Positions 1 to 8,020 of a stretch of DNA of 64,000 bases are shown here, piece by piece. The stretch's first letter is position 1. Each line of letters starts with the position of its first letter. Made by a program: the position numbers and the translations under genes. Under the pieces are notes generated by a model that saw only the letters and a list, made by a program, of their open reading frames with translations, was not told the DNA's origin and searched no databases. Where the stretch lies: the NCBI RefSeq assembly GCF_000218235.1, contig NZ_GL945017.1, forward strand, positions 1,303,598-1,367,597. The letters run 5' to 3'. Source of the DNA: Hallella multisaccharivorax DSM 17128 (GTDB taxonomy: Bacteria > Bacteroidota > Bacteroidia > Bacteroidales > Bacteroidaceae).

Positions 1-901
1 AATGCCATACTCTTTATTGTCCGGAATGTGGCGGTTTGCACCTCAGTTGGAATCCGAGTCATAAGTCTTGGACATGTATGGATTGCGGTCATGAGGTTAC
101 CCTCCGTTCCGGCACAGTGATGCAAGGCAGTAATCTGCCGATTTTCGATTGGTTCGTGGCAATGTTTCTGATAGTAAGTACGAAGCGGGCCATATCCGCC
201 TTGGAGGTACAGCGCCAGCTTGGAAGGAAACGCTACCAACCCGTCTGGGAAATGATACATAAGCTGCGTGACGTGATGGGTAAGCGTGACAGCCTCTACA
301 GGCTGTTTGACCAAGTGGAACTTGATGAAGGATTCTTCTCCACGGAGACGCCTGACAGTGAAAAATGGCATTCTCTCAAGCGTGGACATGGAAGCCAACG
401 GAAGACGGCCGTGCTTGTCATGGCGGAAAGTTCTGTTCCTACAAACACACCAATGAAAAAGTACAGCACTGGGAAACGGGTCGATCATATCAAGATGGAA
501 GTCATACCGGACTTGAAGGCGGCTACGGAGGAAGACAAAATAAAGAATTCCATAGATGCCGGAGCTGATGCCACCATAGATGCCACGAAGTCTTACGCGG
601 TACTTACAGCGAACAAAATTGTCGCTAAGCATAAAGCATATAAGATAAGGGACAAGATGATGGTCGGCAAGGTGCTTCCATGGGTACACATATCCATCAG
701 CAATGCAAAGAGGAGTATTCTTGACACGTACCATGACATCAAGGAGGACTTTCTGCAGCTCTACCTCAACGAGTTCTGCTATAAGTTCAACCGAAGATAT
801 TTCGGATTTCATCTGTTCGACAGGCTTGAGCTTTGCGCATGCACTTATAGGACGAGTTTCAAGCATCGGATTTACTGATTTGGATGATTGCGGATATTCA
901 T
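1..901 (+). mobile_element. IS1595-family insertion sequence, left end outside window
   Basis: The right-hand part of an IS1595 (ISXO2-like) element. Its right end is placed near 901 because the last ~30 bp (GATTTGGATGATTGCGGATA... to TTCAT) recur at the right end of a second copy (32623-32653) and, inverted, at that copy's left end (31911-31941). Those are therefore the terminal inverted repeats. The left end lies upstream of the window. The element sits inside the minus-strand C39 peptidase/ABC exporter gene and truncates it. A target duplication cannot be checked because the left junction is not visible. Confidence 0.8.
3..878 (+). CDS. IS1595-family transposase (5' partial)
   Basis: Transposase of the element above; the reading frame is open to the window edge, so the N-terminus is missing. 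Visible parts are an N-terminal zinc ribbon (CPEC near the edge, then CMDC), the VELDEGFF segment at the first catalytic aspartate of the ISXO2-like DDE domain, and the C-terminal signature LPWVHISISNAKRS...YLNEFCYKFNRR typical of this family. It ends with TGA at 876-878, about 20 bp before the right inverted repeat ends. No frameshift is seen in the visible part, so this copy may be active if its start is intact. It shares near-identical sequence with the broken copy at 31990-32630. Confidence 0.85.
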   Translation, partial: CHTLYCPECGGLHLSWNPSHKSWTCMDCGHEVTLRSGTVMQGSNLPIFDWFVAMFLIVSTKRAISALEVQRQLGRKRYQPVWEMIHKLRDVMGKRDSLYRLFDQVELDEGFFSTETPDSEKWHSLKRGHGSQRKTAVLVMAESSVPTNTPMKKYSTGKRVDHIKMEVIPDLKAATEEDKIKNSIDAGADATIDATKSYAVLTANKIVAKHKAYKIRDKMMVGKVLPWVHISISNAKRSILDTYHDIKEDFLQLYLNEFCYKFNRRYFGFHLFDRLELCACTYRTSFKHRIY

Positions 902-1322
902 ATTCCAAAAACATAACAATGCCCTTGTCCTCATCATTGGTCCTTGTGCTAATCCAATGCTTCTTGAATTCATCAAGATTATAAGTCCCCAATCCTTTTC
1001 CTGGGTCTGCTACATAGAATATCTTCCCTTTCTTCACCTTGTATAAAACTACAAAATGATTTTGATTCCAATGGAGAATACAGGGCAAGGGTGCTTCGTT
1101 CAACGTGGCGATAGAAGTTTTTGCACATGCTGTATGTAATCCAAGAGTATTAGCCGCCTCATTGATACCTAACATTGAAACACCTTCCGTTGTAGCAAAA
1201 CATATTTTCGACAGAGAATAAGAAGAATATTCTCTGCCGAAATATTTGCATACCATCTGCAAACTAGCTATGCCACATTGCATGCTATCATGCTGATATT
1301 CTATAGGAAAATGATTCTTCAT
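902..1322 (-). pseudogene. C39 peptidase domain of a peptidase-containing ABC exporter, truncated by IS1595
   Basis: From ATG at 1322 the minus strand encodes about 140 residues of a bacteriocin-processing C39 peptidase. The triad is readable: Q10 (oxyanion) and C16 in QHDSMQCGIASLQMV, H89 in NQNHFVVL, D106 in VADPGKG. In this family the domain is followed by membrane and ATPase domains of an exporter that cuts leader peptides after Gly-Gly. Here the coding sequence runs into the IS right end near 901, so those domains are lost or lie beyond the element. The frame stays open through the IS to a TAG at 234-236, giving a possible 362-residue chimera. It lies 46 bp downstream of the beta-barrel gene and is the natural partner of the GG-leader peptide at 5101-5265. 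Confidence 0.8.
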
Positions 1323-1368
1323 TTGTTATTTTGAAATCTACATTACCGCACTATTTTTCTGATAGAAT

Positions 1369-3711
1369 TTATAAACGATTTCTTTCTTCAGAATTTGATG
1401 ACTGAAAAGTTTGTTTTGCTTTGTTAAAAATATTTCCAATTTTTTTTATTAAAGTTATTTCCAAATGTTGACTATCATAATAGTTGTTAAACTCTTGTTT
1501 AATCCCATTGGAATAATAAGAGTATTTTGGATTCGACGTTTTGGATAAATCTTCTGCTTTAATGCTAACAATCATAGTCTTATTTTTGTTTGTATATGAC
1601 AGCCCTAAGTTTAAAAGAACGGTATTTTTTGTCTTTCTATAATTATAATATCCAGGTATGTCATCTTCAACGTACAAAAAACAAGACAACCTCTTACCTA
1701 AAAAAAATGTATTGTTCAACGAAAAATCACTTCCCCAACCTTTTACATTCTTAAAGGATGTCTGATTTGAAATATAGCTTGAATATGTAATATCTCCTGT
1801 CAAATTAGTTTCTAACCAAGAACCTAACTGAAAATTATATTCAACATTAATTCCAAAAGCAGATATGTCAAAGAAGTTTCCTGCTCGCTCTACTTGATTT
1901 TGAATATTTTCTGAATCCAAAAATACCATTTTTCCAAAATCTTTGTTGGTCTTAGTAAAATACATTTTTGTATAAAATGAATTGTTGCACATATAAGACA
2001 AGCTTACATTATGTATATAAGACGGTTTCATGAACGGATTTCCCTCAGAGTAATCATATTTACTTGTATACCATCTAAAAGGGTCTAATAGTTGAAAATT
2101 TGGTCTCTTAATTCTTCCAGAATAATCAATGCTTATAGTATTACTATTATTTATTAAGTATTCTATACCTACAACAGGAAATAGTCTTAAATAATGGTTG
2201 TTATTGATAGTGTTTAAAGTATAAGAGAGTCCTTTTGTATAAGTAAATTCTGCTCTCAAGCCCAAACTAAGTTGAATTGACTTTATTGAACTCTCTGCAT
2301 TTACATATAGAGCATTGTTAGCTTCTCTATATCCAAACAAGTTGTGTGAAGTAGAATAAACCAATTTTTCATCCTCTTCATTATACGACTTTGTGTTGAT
2401 ATAAGAGAATTTATATCCTTCACTAATTTTCCAATTCTTAAACGAATTGTCGAAATCCATTTTGAAGGTATATATATCATTCTTTTGGTGACCTGCGCTA
2501 TAAAAATTTTCATCTAATGTTGTTAATGCCGTTCTTGTAAGTGAAAGCCAATTCCTATAGTTTCTTTCATAGCTGTTAATGTAGCCAAGTGTTATATTAA
2601 GATTAGATTTGTCATTGAAAGAATGAGCATAATTTATTTCTAAATTCGTTTGATAATTTGCTGATTTCCCATATCCTTTAGATGACATTAGGGAATCTTC
2701 CTGTATATTGTTTATAGTAAAATATTTCGTGTCATTAGCAATGTCTCGATTATTAATCTTACTAAGTAACGGCAACTGTAACATTGTTGATATATTATCA
2801 TGTTGGCCTAAAATTAAATTTAAATTTGTTAGTATTCCAGCAAAATCTTCCTCGCTTTTTTTAGGACTGTTTGTAGATACTATATAATTTTTAAATATAT
2901 TACTATATTGACTATGCGTGAATAGTTTTTCGTAACTACCTAATACCGCAGTCTCTACACTAAACTTTTTACTTGAATAGAGAATTTTTGCAGAAGTGCC
3001 ATAAGATAAATAGTGGGCAATACTCCCTTTCCCCAGTAAATTAGCTTGTAATCCTGGGTTTATTTTTTTCTGTGTTTCAATTTTTAAAATGCCAATATTT
3101 TCGTTGGCTTCGTATTTTGCTGGTGGAGTTGATAGTACTTGAATTTTTTGTATATTTTCTGTTCCTAAAGAATTCAAATAAGCCATTAATTCATCACCTT
3201 TTAAATAAAGTTGGTGATTATTCAAGAAAACAAGGACTTCATTTTTACCTACCATAGATATGATACTACCTTTAATATTAATCAAGGGTATTTGTGGCAA
3301 TATATCAGAAAACAATTTCCCATTTTTGTTAATCACATCCATGTTGATAATAAAACCATCATGTGACATTTGGATAGCCTTTCTTCTACCAATTACTTTA
3401 ACTTCATTAAGATTTTGCGCATTGTCATTTAGGCAAAAATCTATTGTTTTTTCACCCGAGATGAATGCAACTTTATCTGCATATCCAATATAACTGCAAA
3501 CAAGGCTGTCATTTTTGTTCACTTGGATTTCAAAATATCCAACGGAATCCGACAATACGACTTGTTGTGTATTACAATTTTTGACAGATGCGTACGAAAG
3601 AGGTTGCAATTTGTCATGAAAATACACATGTCCATGTAGTTTGTAAGACTGTGCATCTATTGACAAATTTGCAAAAAGCATCGTAATTATGAAAAATAAT
3701 ATTTTGTTCAT
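1369..3711 (-). CDS. Outer-membrane beta-barrel protein with carboxypeptidase-regulatory-like domain (RiPP operon)
   Basis: 780 residues. A signal peptide (about residues 1-20, ending SIDA) is followed by a carboxypeptidase-regulatory-like beta-sandwich (about 22-105), a plug-like region (about 108-215, with ...STPPAKYEANENIGILKIET) and a long aromatic-rich barrel to the C-terminus. This is the layout of the Bacteroidota outer-membrane beta-barrel family (OMP_b-brl_3 type), related to TonB-dependent receptors; no TonB box was identified. It starts 5 bp after the radical SAM maturase stop and is followed after 46 bp by the C39 exporter fragment, so it belongs to the RiPP operon. It may pass the mature peptide across the outer membrane or act as its receptor; that is inference. 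The gene is visibly AT-rich compared with the core genes to the right. Confidence 0.85.
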   Translation of the reverse strand: MNKILFFIITMLFANLSIDAQSYKLHGHVYFHDKLQPLSYASVKNCNTQQVVLSDSVGYFEIQVNKNDSLVCSYIGYADKVAFISGEKTIDFCLNDNAQNLNEVKVIGRRKAIQMSHDGFIINMDVINKNGKLFSDILPQIPLINIKGSIISMVGKNEVLVFLNNHQLYLKGDELMAYLNSLGTENIQKIQVLSTPPAKYEANENIGILKIETQKKINPGLQANLLGKGSIAHYLSYGTSAKILYSSKKFSVETAVLGSYEKLFTHSQYSNIFKNYIVSTNSPKKSEEDFAGILTNLNLILGQHDNISTMLQLPLLSKINNRDIANDTKYFTINNIQEDSLMSSKGYGKSANYQTNLEINYAHSFNDKSNLNITLGYINSYERNYRNWLSLTRTALTTLDENFYSAGHQKNDIYTFKMDFDNSFKNWKISEGYKFSYINTKSYNEEDEKLVYSTSHNLFGYREANNALYVNAESSIKSIQLSLGLRAEFTYTKGLSYTLNTINNNHYLRLFPVVGIEYLINNSNTISIDYSGRIKRPNFQLLDPFRWYTSKYDYSEGNPFMKPSYIHNVSLSYMCNNSFYTKMYFTKTNKDFGKMVFLDSENIQNQVERAGNFFDISAFGINVEYNFQLGSWLETNLTGDITYSSYISNQTSFKNVKGWGSDFSLNNTFFLGKRLSCFLYVEDDIPGYYNYRKTKNTVLLNLGLSYTNKNKTMIVSIKAEDLSKTSNPKYSYYSNGIKQEFNNYYDSQHLEITLIKKIGNIFNKAKQTFQSSNSEERNRL

Positions 3712-3716
3712 TATAG

Positions 3717-5003
3717 CTAACCTCTGAAGTTTACATTATTCTTAATATATGGTTGTATCTGTATGAAAATTCTAATAATTGCTTCCCAATACATCTTGTT
3801 TAATGCACAATGATATGCTGATGGTATAGTCGTATCCTTAGATTCAAGCCATTTTGCTGCAATACATGAACCAGAGCAAAGATGTCTTAGCCAACATCCT
3901 TTACATTTTTCATACCTGTCAACTTCTTTTGGGTAAAAATTATGTTTATCTATTTTTTCGTAATCAATACCATCATGAATATTGCCAACACATAATTCTT
4001 TACAACTATTATGGCTAGAACAAACATAAACATCCCCTTTTAGATTGAAATAAAAGGAATTGATTCCAGCACTACATCCAGTATAGCTCGTTGTCTTACA
4101 TTGGATTCTTCTTACGTCTTCTATAAGTTTGCGAGCGTAAACATACTTATTGTTCTTTATCCTAGATACATAATAATCAACTAAAAAACTAAATTGTTGC
4201 TTAAGATTATTATTTACATCTTCTATTTGAGGTAAATAACTGCCATTAAATGCTCTTGTGGCGAACCCATGATAGAAAGGGATTTCGTTATCTTCAAAGA
4301 AATGGAACATTTGTACAATATGCTTATTCTCTGGCATAATTGTTGCTTTACACGCAAATTTTATTCTAGTTTTCTTAAGGGTAAGAATATTTCTGATGAC
4401 TAAGGGAAAACTTGGTGTGTTATTTAGAAATACTCGTTTGCTATCATTTTCCTTATCTCCATCAAGGCTAATAGCTACAGTAAATTTCTCCTCTTCTAAA
4501 AATTTAATAACAGAAGAAGACAATAATGTGCCATTTGTCGTTATTTCAAAATGACTATTTTCAAATCCAAATTCCTTGCATAACTTTGGAATTTGTTTTA
4601 ACAAATTGAAATTTAAAGTTGGCTCTCCCTCTCCTGCAAAATAAAAGGTAACATTATTGGAATTATTTTTAGCAAGGAATTTTAGTATCTCTAAAAATTG
4701 CCCTTTAGACATCATCTCTTTTTTATGATACCCTGCTGATAAATAACAATAAGAACATTTCAAAGTGCATCCGTGAGAAATGTCCAAACTAACAACATCT
4801 ATCTTTCTACTTGATTTGTCAAAGTTATAATTTGGAGATATTTTTACACTATTTCTTTTGGGTATAATGACTCTTTCATATAAACTCTCTATGTCTAACG
4901 GAGAAAATATATGATACAATTCCAAATCTAGTGGATCTAATATGTATATTTGATTATTTAAATCAAATTCTTTCAAATCTTGTTTTTTGCAAACACTTGT
5001 CAT
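3717..5003 (-). CDS. Radical SAM/SPASM peptide maturase
   Basis: 428 residues. The radical SAM motif CX3CX2C is C79-C83-C86 (HGCTLKCSYCY), followed by the AGEGEPTL segment (about 123-130) that binds SAM. The C-terminal SPASM region has cysteines at 310, 328, 334, 338, 367, 370, 376, 380 and 399, enough for two auxiliary [4Fe-4S] clusters (GCSAGINSFYFN...CKGCWLRHLCSGSC). Such enzymes install thioether, C-C or epimer modifications in ribosomal peptides. The N-terminal ~65 residues may form the leader-binding part. It lies 97 bp downstream of the double-glycine precursor and 5 bp upstream of the beta-barrel gene. It resembles the Bacteroidales GG-precursor maturases; the exact chemistry cannot be read from sequence. 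Confidence 0.92.
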   Translation of the reverse strand: MTSVCKKQDLKEFDLNNQIYILDPLDLELYHIFSPLDIESLYERVIIPKRNSVKISPNYNFDKSSRKIDVVSLDISHGCTLKCSYCYLSAGYHKKEMMSKGQFLEILKFLAKNNSNNVTFYFAGEGEPTLNFNLLKQIPKLCKEFGFENSHFEITTNGTLLSSSVIKFLEEEKFTVAISLDGDKENDSKRVFLNNTPSFPLVIRNILTLKKTRIKFACKATIMPENKHIVQMFHFFEDNEIPFYHGFATRAFNGSYLPQIEDVNNNLKQQFSFLVDYYVSRIKNNKYVYARKLIEDVRRIQCKTTSYTGCSAGINSFYFNLKGDVYVCSSHNSCKELCVGNIHDGIDYEKIDKHNFYPKEVDRYEKCKGCWLRHLCSGSCIAAKWLESKDTTIPSAYHCALNKMYWEAIIRIFIQIQPYIKNNVNFRG

Positions 5004-5019
5004 TTTGTTTATATATTAA

Positions 5020-5048
5020 GGGTGTGCTAAAGCATTAGTAGCACACCC
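5020..5048 (-). terminator. Hairpin between RiPP precursor and maturase (attenuator or processing site)
   Basis: Perfect inverted repeat: GGGTGTGCTA at 5020-5029 and TAGCACACCC at 5039-5048, with a 9-nt loop. It lies 52 bp after the precursor stop and 16 bp before the maturase start. On the minus strand it is followed by TTAATATATAA, only moderately U-rich, so partial termination or RNA stabilisation is more likely than full termination. Such hairpins commonly let a precursor peptide be made in excess over its maturase. Confidence 0.65.
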
Positions 5049-5100
5049 ATTATACATTTTAGAAAGTTGTTATACTATCTGATTCGCAACTATTCTAAGA

Positions 5101-5265
5101 CTAGCCTCTATAGATGAGCAGCCCTGACGAAAATTGGCAACCATGACTTCCACACGCATGATCCGTAGACTGTGACATGTGAGTGTGTTTTGTTGCCTCG
5201 CTTCCTCCTTTTACATTGGACAAGGATTCTCCATTAAGGGTTTCAAACTTAAAATCTCTTTTCAT
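5101..5265 (-). CDS. Double-glycine-leader RiPP precursor peptide (54 aa)
   Basis: ATG at 5265, TAG at 5101-5103. The leader, residues 1-21, begins MKRDFKFETLNG and ends ESLSNVKGG, a classic L-S-x-V-K-G-G cleavage site for C39 peptidases. The 33-residue core starts SEATKHTHMSQSTDHA, then has CGSHGC (C38-X4-C43), and ends in LLIYRG. It contains four histidines (27, 29, 36, 41), two cysteines and many Ser/Thr. Position fits: first gene of the operon, directly upstream of the radical SAM/SPASM maturase. It resembles the GG-Bacteroidales natural-product precursors known to pair with radical SAM maturases. The two cysteines are the likeliest modification sites (inference). Upstream sequence AGAAAGGAAACAGACA gives a weak ribosome site. 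Confidence 0.87.
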   Translation of the reverse strand: MKRDFKFETLNGESLSNVKGGSEATKHTHMSQSTDHACGSHGCQFSSGLLIYRG

Positions 5266-5441
5266 TGTCTGTTTCCTTTCTAAAAAAATTCAACGAATGT
5301 TTTAAATCTTGGAATCTAACGTTTCTTGGAAAGTATACGCCTTTTTACCCAGACGGGGCTGTATCAACCTTGCGCAAAGGTTATCGGAATAATTGCACCA
5401 AAACGAAGGCAAACTGCAATTATTTGTCTCATTTTGTATTC

Positions 5442-5449
5442 CAAATGTA
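5442..5449 (-). promoter_or_regulatory. Candidate -7 box for the RiPP operon
   Basis: Minus strand TACATTTG matches TAnnTTTG, with a TTG about 22 nt upstream as a possible -33 element. It would give a 5' leader of about 170 nt. That leader contains a near-palindrome AACCTTGCGCAAAGGTT at about 5367-5383, which could be an operator. A second, poorer candidate (TAACCTTTG, 5375-5383) overlaps the palindrome. Confidence 0.35.
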
Positions 5450-5819
5450 AAGGTATAAATACTTTTTGAAACAAAGTAATTTTTGAAGAATATTTAAACT
5501 ACATTAAACTAAGTTGTACGTGGTTATACTTTGCATAATGAAACGAAAATAAAACTTTTTGTCATTTTGTAAGCGTTCCTTGATATGCAAAACATTGAGA
5601 ATCTGCGCAATAAAATCCGTTGATGCACAAAGTTGCCTTTCTGCATTGTTACCAGTTCTGCATAGGTAACTATGGCTCACGATTTGGTAACTGAACTACT
5701 TCAATATTCCTCACTCGCTTGCTTTATGCCGATTCGGCAACATTGTGCAAATCTACTCATTCCCAATTGTTTACGTTCCAACCTCTCTTATTCTCCTTTG
5801 GTTACTTTAGAGCTTTATG
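5450..5819. other. Intergenic stretch upstream of the RiPP operon
   Basis: No convincing gene. It contains several GGTAAC/GTTACC words (an inverted pair around 5648-5670, and another GGTAAC near 5690). Short open frames here have no recognisable product. It runs into the 22-bp repeat array. Confidence 0.5.
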
Positions 5820-5929
5820 TTAACGGCGTAGAGGCGATGCGTTTACGGCGTAGAGGCGATGCGTTTACGGCGTAGAGGCGATGCGTTTACGGCGTAGAGG
5901 CGATGCGTCTACGGTGTAAAGGCGATAGC
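5820..5929 (+). repeat. 22-bp tandem array A, five units
   Basis: Five head-to-tail 22-bp units at 5820, 5842, 5864, 5886 and 5908. The middle three are identical (TTTACGGCGTAGAGG + CGATGCG); the outer two diverge. It stops 4 bp before the kdsB stop codon. The same family occurs, also five units each, at 47157-47266 and, inverted, at 56910-57019. There is no unique spacer, so it is not a CRISPR. Confidence 0.95.
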
Positions 5930-5933
5930 ACCG

Positions 5934-6683
5934 TTATTGCTTCTCCTGGTTAATCAAGAATTCTTCTGCCCGTTTCAGGTCTTCGGGCGTGTCAATGCCG
6001 ACGGTCTCGACGTTGGTGATACCCACGCGGATGCGGTAACCGTTTTGTAGCCATCGCAGTTGCTCAAGGCTTTCAGCTTTCTCCAAGGTCGACATGGGCA
6101 GACTTGTCACCTCACGCAAGACCTCTCTACGGTAGGCATAGATGCCTAAGTGCTTGAGGAACGGAAACTGTGTGAGCCATGTATCTGGCTCTTTTCCACG
6201 TACAAAGGGAATGACCGACCGTGAGAAATAGAGTGCGAAGCCGTTGTTATCTGTCACTATTTTTGGTGAATTCGAGTTTCTTACTGCATCCATCGAATCG
6301 AAAGGCTTGCCTAAAGTGGCGATCTGTGTAGTGGGGTTGTCGAAGAGTCCGCACAGTGTCTCAATCTGTGAGGGCTGGATAAAGGGCTCGTCACCTTGCA
6401 CATTGACAATGACATCCGCCTTGGAATTTATTTTCTCGGCGGCCTCTTCTATTCTGTCGGTGCCGCTCTTGTGGTCGGCCCTGGTCATGACGGCCTTTCC
6501 GCCAAAGGCGATGACGGCATCGTAAATGCGGCTGTTGTCGGTGGCAACCCATACTTCGGAAAGCACCTGACTTACTTGTTCATACACATGTTCAATGACG
6601 GGCTTGCCAGCGAGCATGGCAAGCGGCTTGCCTGGAAAGCGGGTAGAGGCAAAGCGCGCGGGGATAATGGCTATGATATTCAT
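5934..6683 (-). CDS. kdsB: 3-deoxy-manno-octulosonate cytidylyltransferase
   Basis: 249 residues, normal length. It activates Kdo as CMP-Kdo for lipopolysaccharide inner core synthesis in the cytoplasm. The N-terminal nucleotide-binding motif IIPARFASTRFPGKPL (7-21), VNVQGDEPFI with metal ligand D98, HLGIYAYRR (178-186) and D231 of VGIDTPEDL all match the family. ATG at 6683 is preceded by a TAATTTTG promoter box (6710-6717). The gene stands alone, divergent from the MORN gene, and ends against repeat array A. Confidence 0.97.
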   Translation of the reverse strand: MNIIAIIPARFASTRFPGKPLAMLAGKPVIEHVYEQVSQVLSEVWVATDNSRIYDAVIAFGGKAVMTRADHKSGTDRIEEAAEKINSKADVIVNVQGDEPFIQPSQIETLCGLFDNPTTQIATLGKPFDSMDAVRNSNSPKIVTDNNGFALYFSRSVIPFVRGKEPDTWLTQFPFLKHLGIYAYRREVLREVTSLPMSTLEKAESLEQLRWLQNGYRIRVGITNVETVGIDTPEDLKRAEEFLINQEKQ

Positions 6684-6709
6684 GGTGAATGTAAAGTACT
6701 AATATGCTG

Positions 6710-6717
6710 CAAAATTA
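6710..6717 (-). promoter_or_regulatory. kdsB promoter -7 box (TAATTTTG)
   Basis: Minus strand TAATTTTG, 26 bp upstream of the kdsB ATG; matches the Bacteroidota consensus TAnnTTTG. Confidence 0.7.
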
Positions 6718-6813
6718 CAAAATCAAATGCGCAAAAATGATTAATATTGTTAAATTCTTACCATAATGTCATAAATAAGAATGCTCCGTTTGTCTTCTTT
6801 CATATTTTATGCC

Positions 6814-6821
6814 TATCTTTG
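6814..6821 (+). promoter_or_regulatory. MORN-glgB promoter -7 box (TATCTTTG)
   Basis: TATCTTTG, 28 bp upstream of the GTG start at 6850; divergent from the kdsB promoter. Confidence 0.7.
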
Positions 6822-6849
6822 AAGCAATATTGACATAAGAACTTGAAGC

Positions 6850-7974
6850 GTGAGAAATTATATATTATTTATCTACTTTCTGATGTTGCCACTCTTCGTC
6901 TCTGCTCAAAAGATTACGATAGGGACTTGCGAGATAGACGAGTTAGGCGTTAAGGGCACTTATAAAGGCGAAATGTCTTCGGGTAAGCCCGATGGGAAGG
7001 GTAGTGTTGTCTTTGAGAACGGCAATACCTATGACGGCGATTTCGTGAAAGGTAAACGCCAGGGGCATGGTGTGTACACCTTTGCTGACGGCGAGAGGTA
7101 CGACGGGCAATGGGTCCTCAACCAACAGCATGGGAGAGGAACCTATTATTTCAGCAACAACAATAAATATGTGGGCCTTTGGTTTCGTGACTATCAGCAG
7201 GGACATGGCGTGATGTATTATTTCAATGGCGATGTCTACGATGGCGATTGGTTCCGCGACATGAGGCAGGGCAGGGGTAAGTACACTTTTTCCACGGGCG
7301 CCTATTATGATGGACAGTGGAAGAATGACAAGAAAGAGGGAAAAGGCTTCTTCGACTGGGGTGATGGCACTACATACAGAGGTAACTGGGCTGACAACCA
7401 GCGTTCTGGCTACGGGGTGAACAAGTATGCAGACGGAGATGTGTATAAGGGCATGTGGAAAGATGATATCCAGCAGGGACGCGGAATCTACCTTTTCCAG
7501 AATGGTGACCAGTATGAAGGCGATTATGATCAGGGCGAGCGCACTGGCGAGGGAATATTCCGATATGCCAATGGTGACCGCTATACCGGACATTTCAATG
7601 AGGGAGACCGTGATGGAGTGGGCACATTCGTTTGGGCCAACGGAGACAAGTACGAAGGCCAGTGGAAGAATGACCAGCTTAGCGGGCATGGCAAACTGAC
7701 CAAGAAAGATGGCGATGTCTTTGAGGGATATTTCAAAAACGGAAAGATTGAGGGAGAAGTCGTGATTCATTATGGTAATGGCTCACGATTTAAGGGAACC
7801 TACAAAAACGGCAAGCGAAACGGCAAATGCATAGAGGAAACGAAAGACGGCAAGCGTTTTGAAGGCTCTTATGTCAATGATGTGCGTGACGGCCGGTTCG
7901 TGGAGAAAGACGGCAATGGGAGAGTCACTTGTACCGGTCATTATGAAAACGGCAAACGGTTCAACGATCAATAA
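6850..7974 (+). CDS. Secreted MORN-repeat protein
   Basis: 374 residues. A signal peptide (1-19, LPLFVSA|Q) is followed by 14 near-perfect 23-residue MORN repeats (pattern Y-x-G-x-W...G-x-G...NGD) and a partial fifteenth at the C-terminus. MORN repeats form an elongated beta-strand rod and bind proteins or lipids; no catalytic domain is present. The start is GTG at 6850, behind the TATCTTTG promoter; an in-frame TTG at 6844 is an alternative. It is 46 bp upstream of glgB, so probably co-transcribed. Its role is unknown; a periplasmic or surface scaffold is a guess. Confidence 0.9.
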   Translation: MRNYILFIYFLMLPLFVSAQKITIGTCEIDELGVKGTYKGEMSSGKPDGKGSVVFENGNTYDGDFVKGKRQGHGVYTFADGERYDGQWVLNQQHGRGTYYFSNNNKYVGLWFRDYQQGHGVMYYFNGDVYDGDWFRDMRQGRGKYTFSTGAYYDGQWKNDKKEGKGFFDWGDGTTYRGNWADNQRSGYGVNKYADGDVYKGMWKDDIQQGRGIYLFQNGDQYEGDYDQGERTGEGIFRYANGDRYTGHFNEGDRDGVGTFVWANGDKYEGQWKNDQLSGHGKLTKKDGDVFEGYFKNGKIEGEVVIHYGNGSRFKGTYKNGKRNGKCIEETKDGKRFEGSYVNDVRDGRFVEKDGNGRVTCTGHYENGKRFNDQ

Positions 7975-8020
7975 TGCGCAAACTCATCAATTCATAAATT
8001 TCATAAACCCAATTCATACT

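Noticed and set aside
5265..5450. Plus-strand 61-codon frame upstream of the RiPP precursor
   Set aside because: Overlaps the operon leader and promoter candidate; no recognisable product.
5672..5875. 67-codon frame running into array A
   Set aside because: Its C-terminus is encoded by the tandem repeat; no homology or start signal.
5820..5929. CRISPR array
   Set aside because: Units are contiguous 22-bp tandem repeats with no unique spacers, and no cas genes are present.
6943..7770. Long minus-strand open frame of 275 codons
   Set aside because: It is the mirror of the MORN repeats; repeated codons keep the antisense frame open. No family resemblance.
7859..8020. N-terminal extension of glgB
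   Set aside because: It would overlap the MORN gene in another frame; ATG 8021 gives the normal family length.
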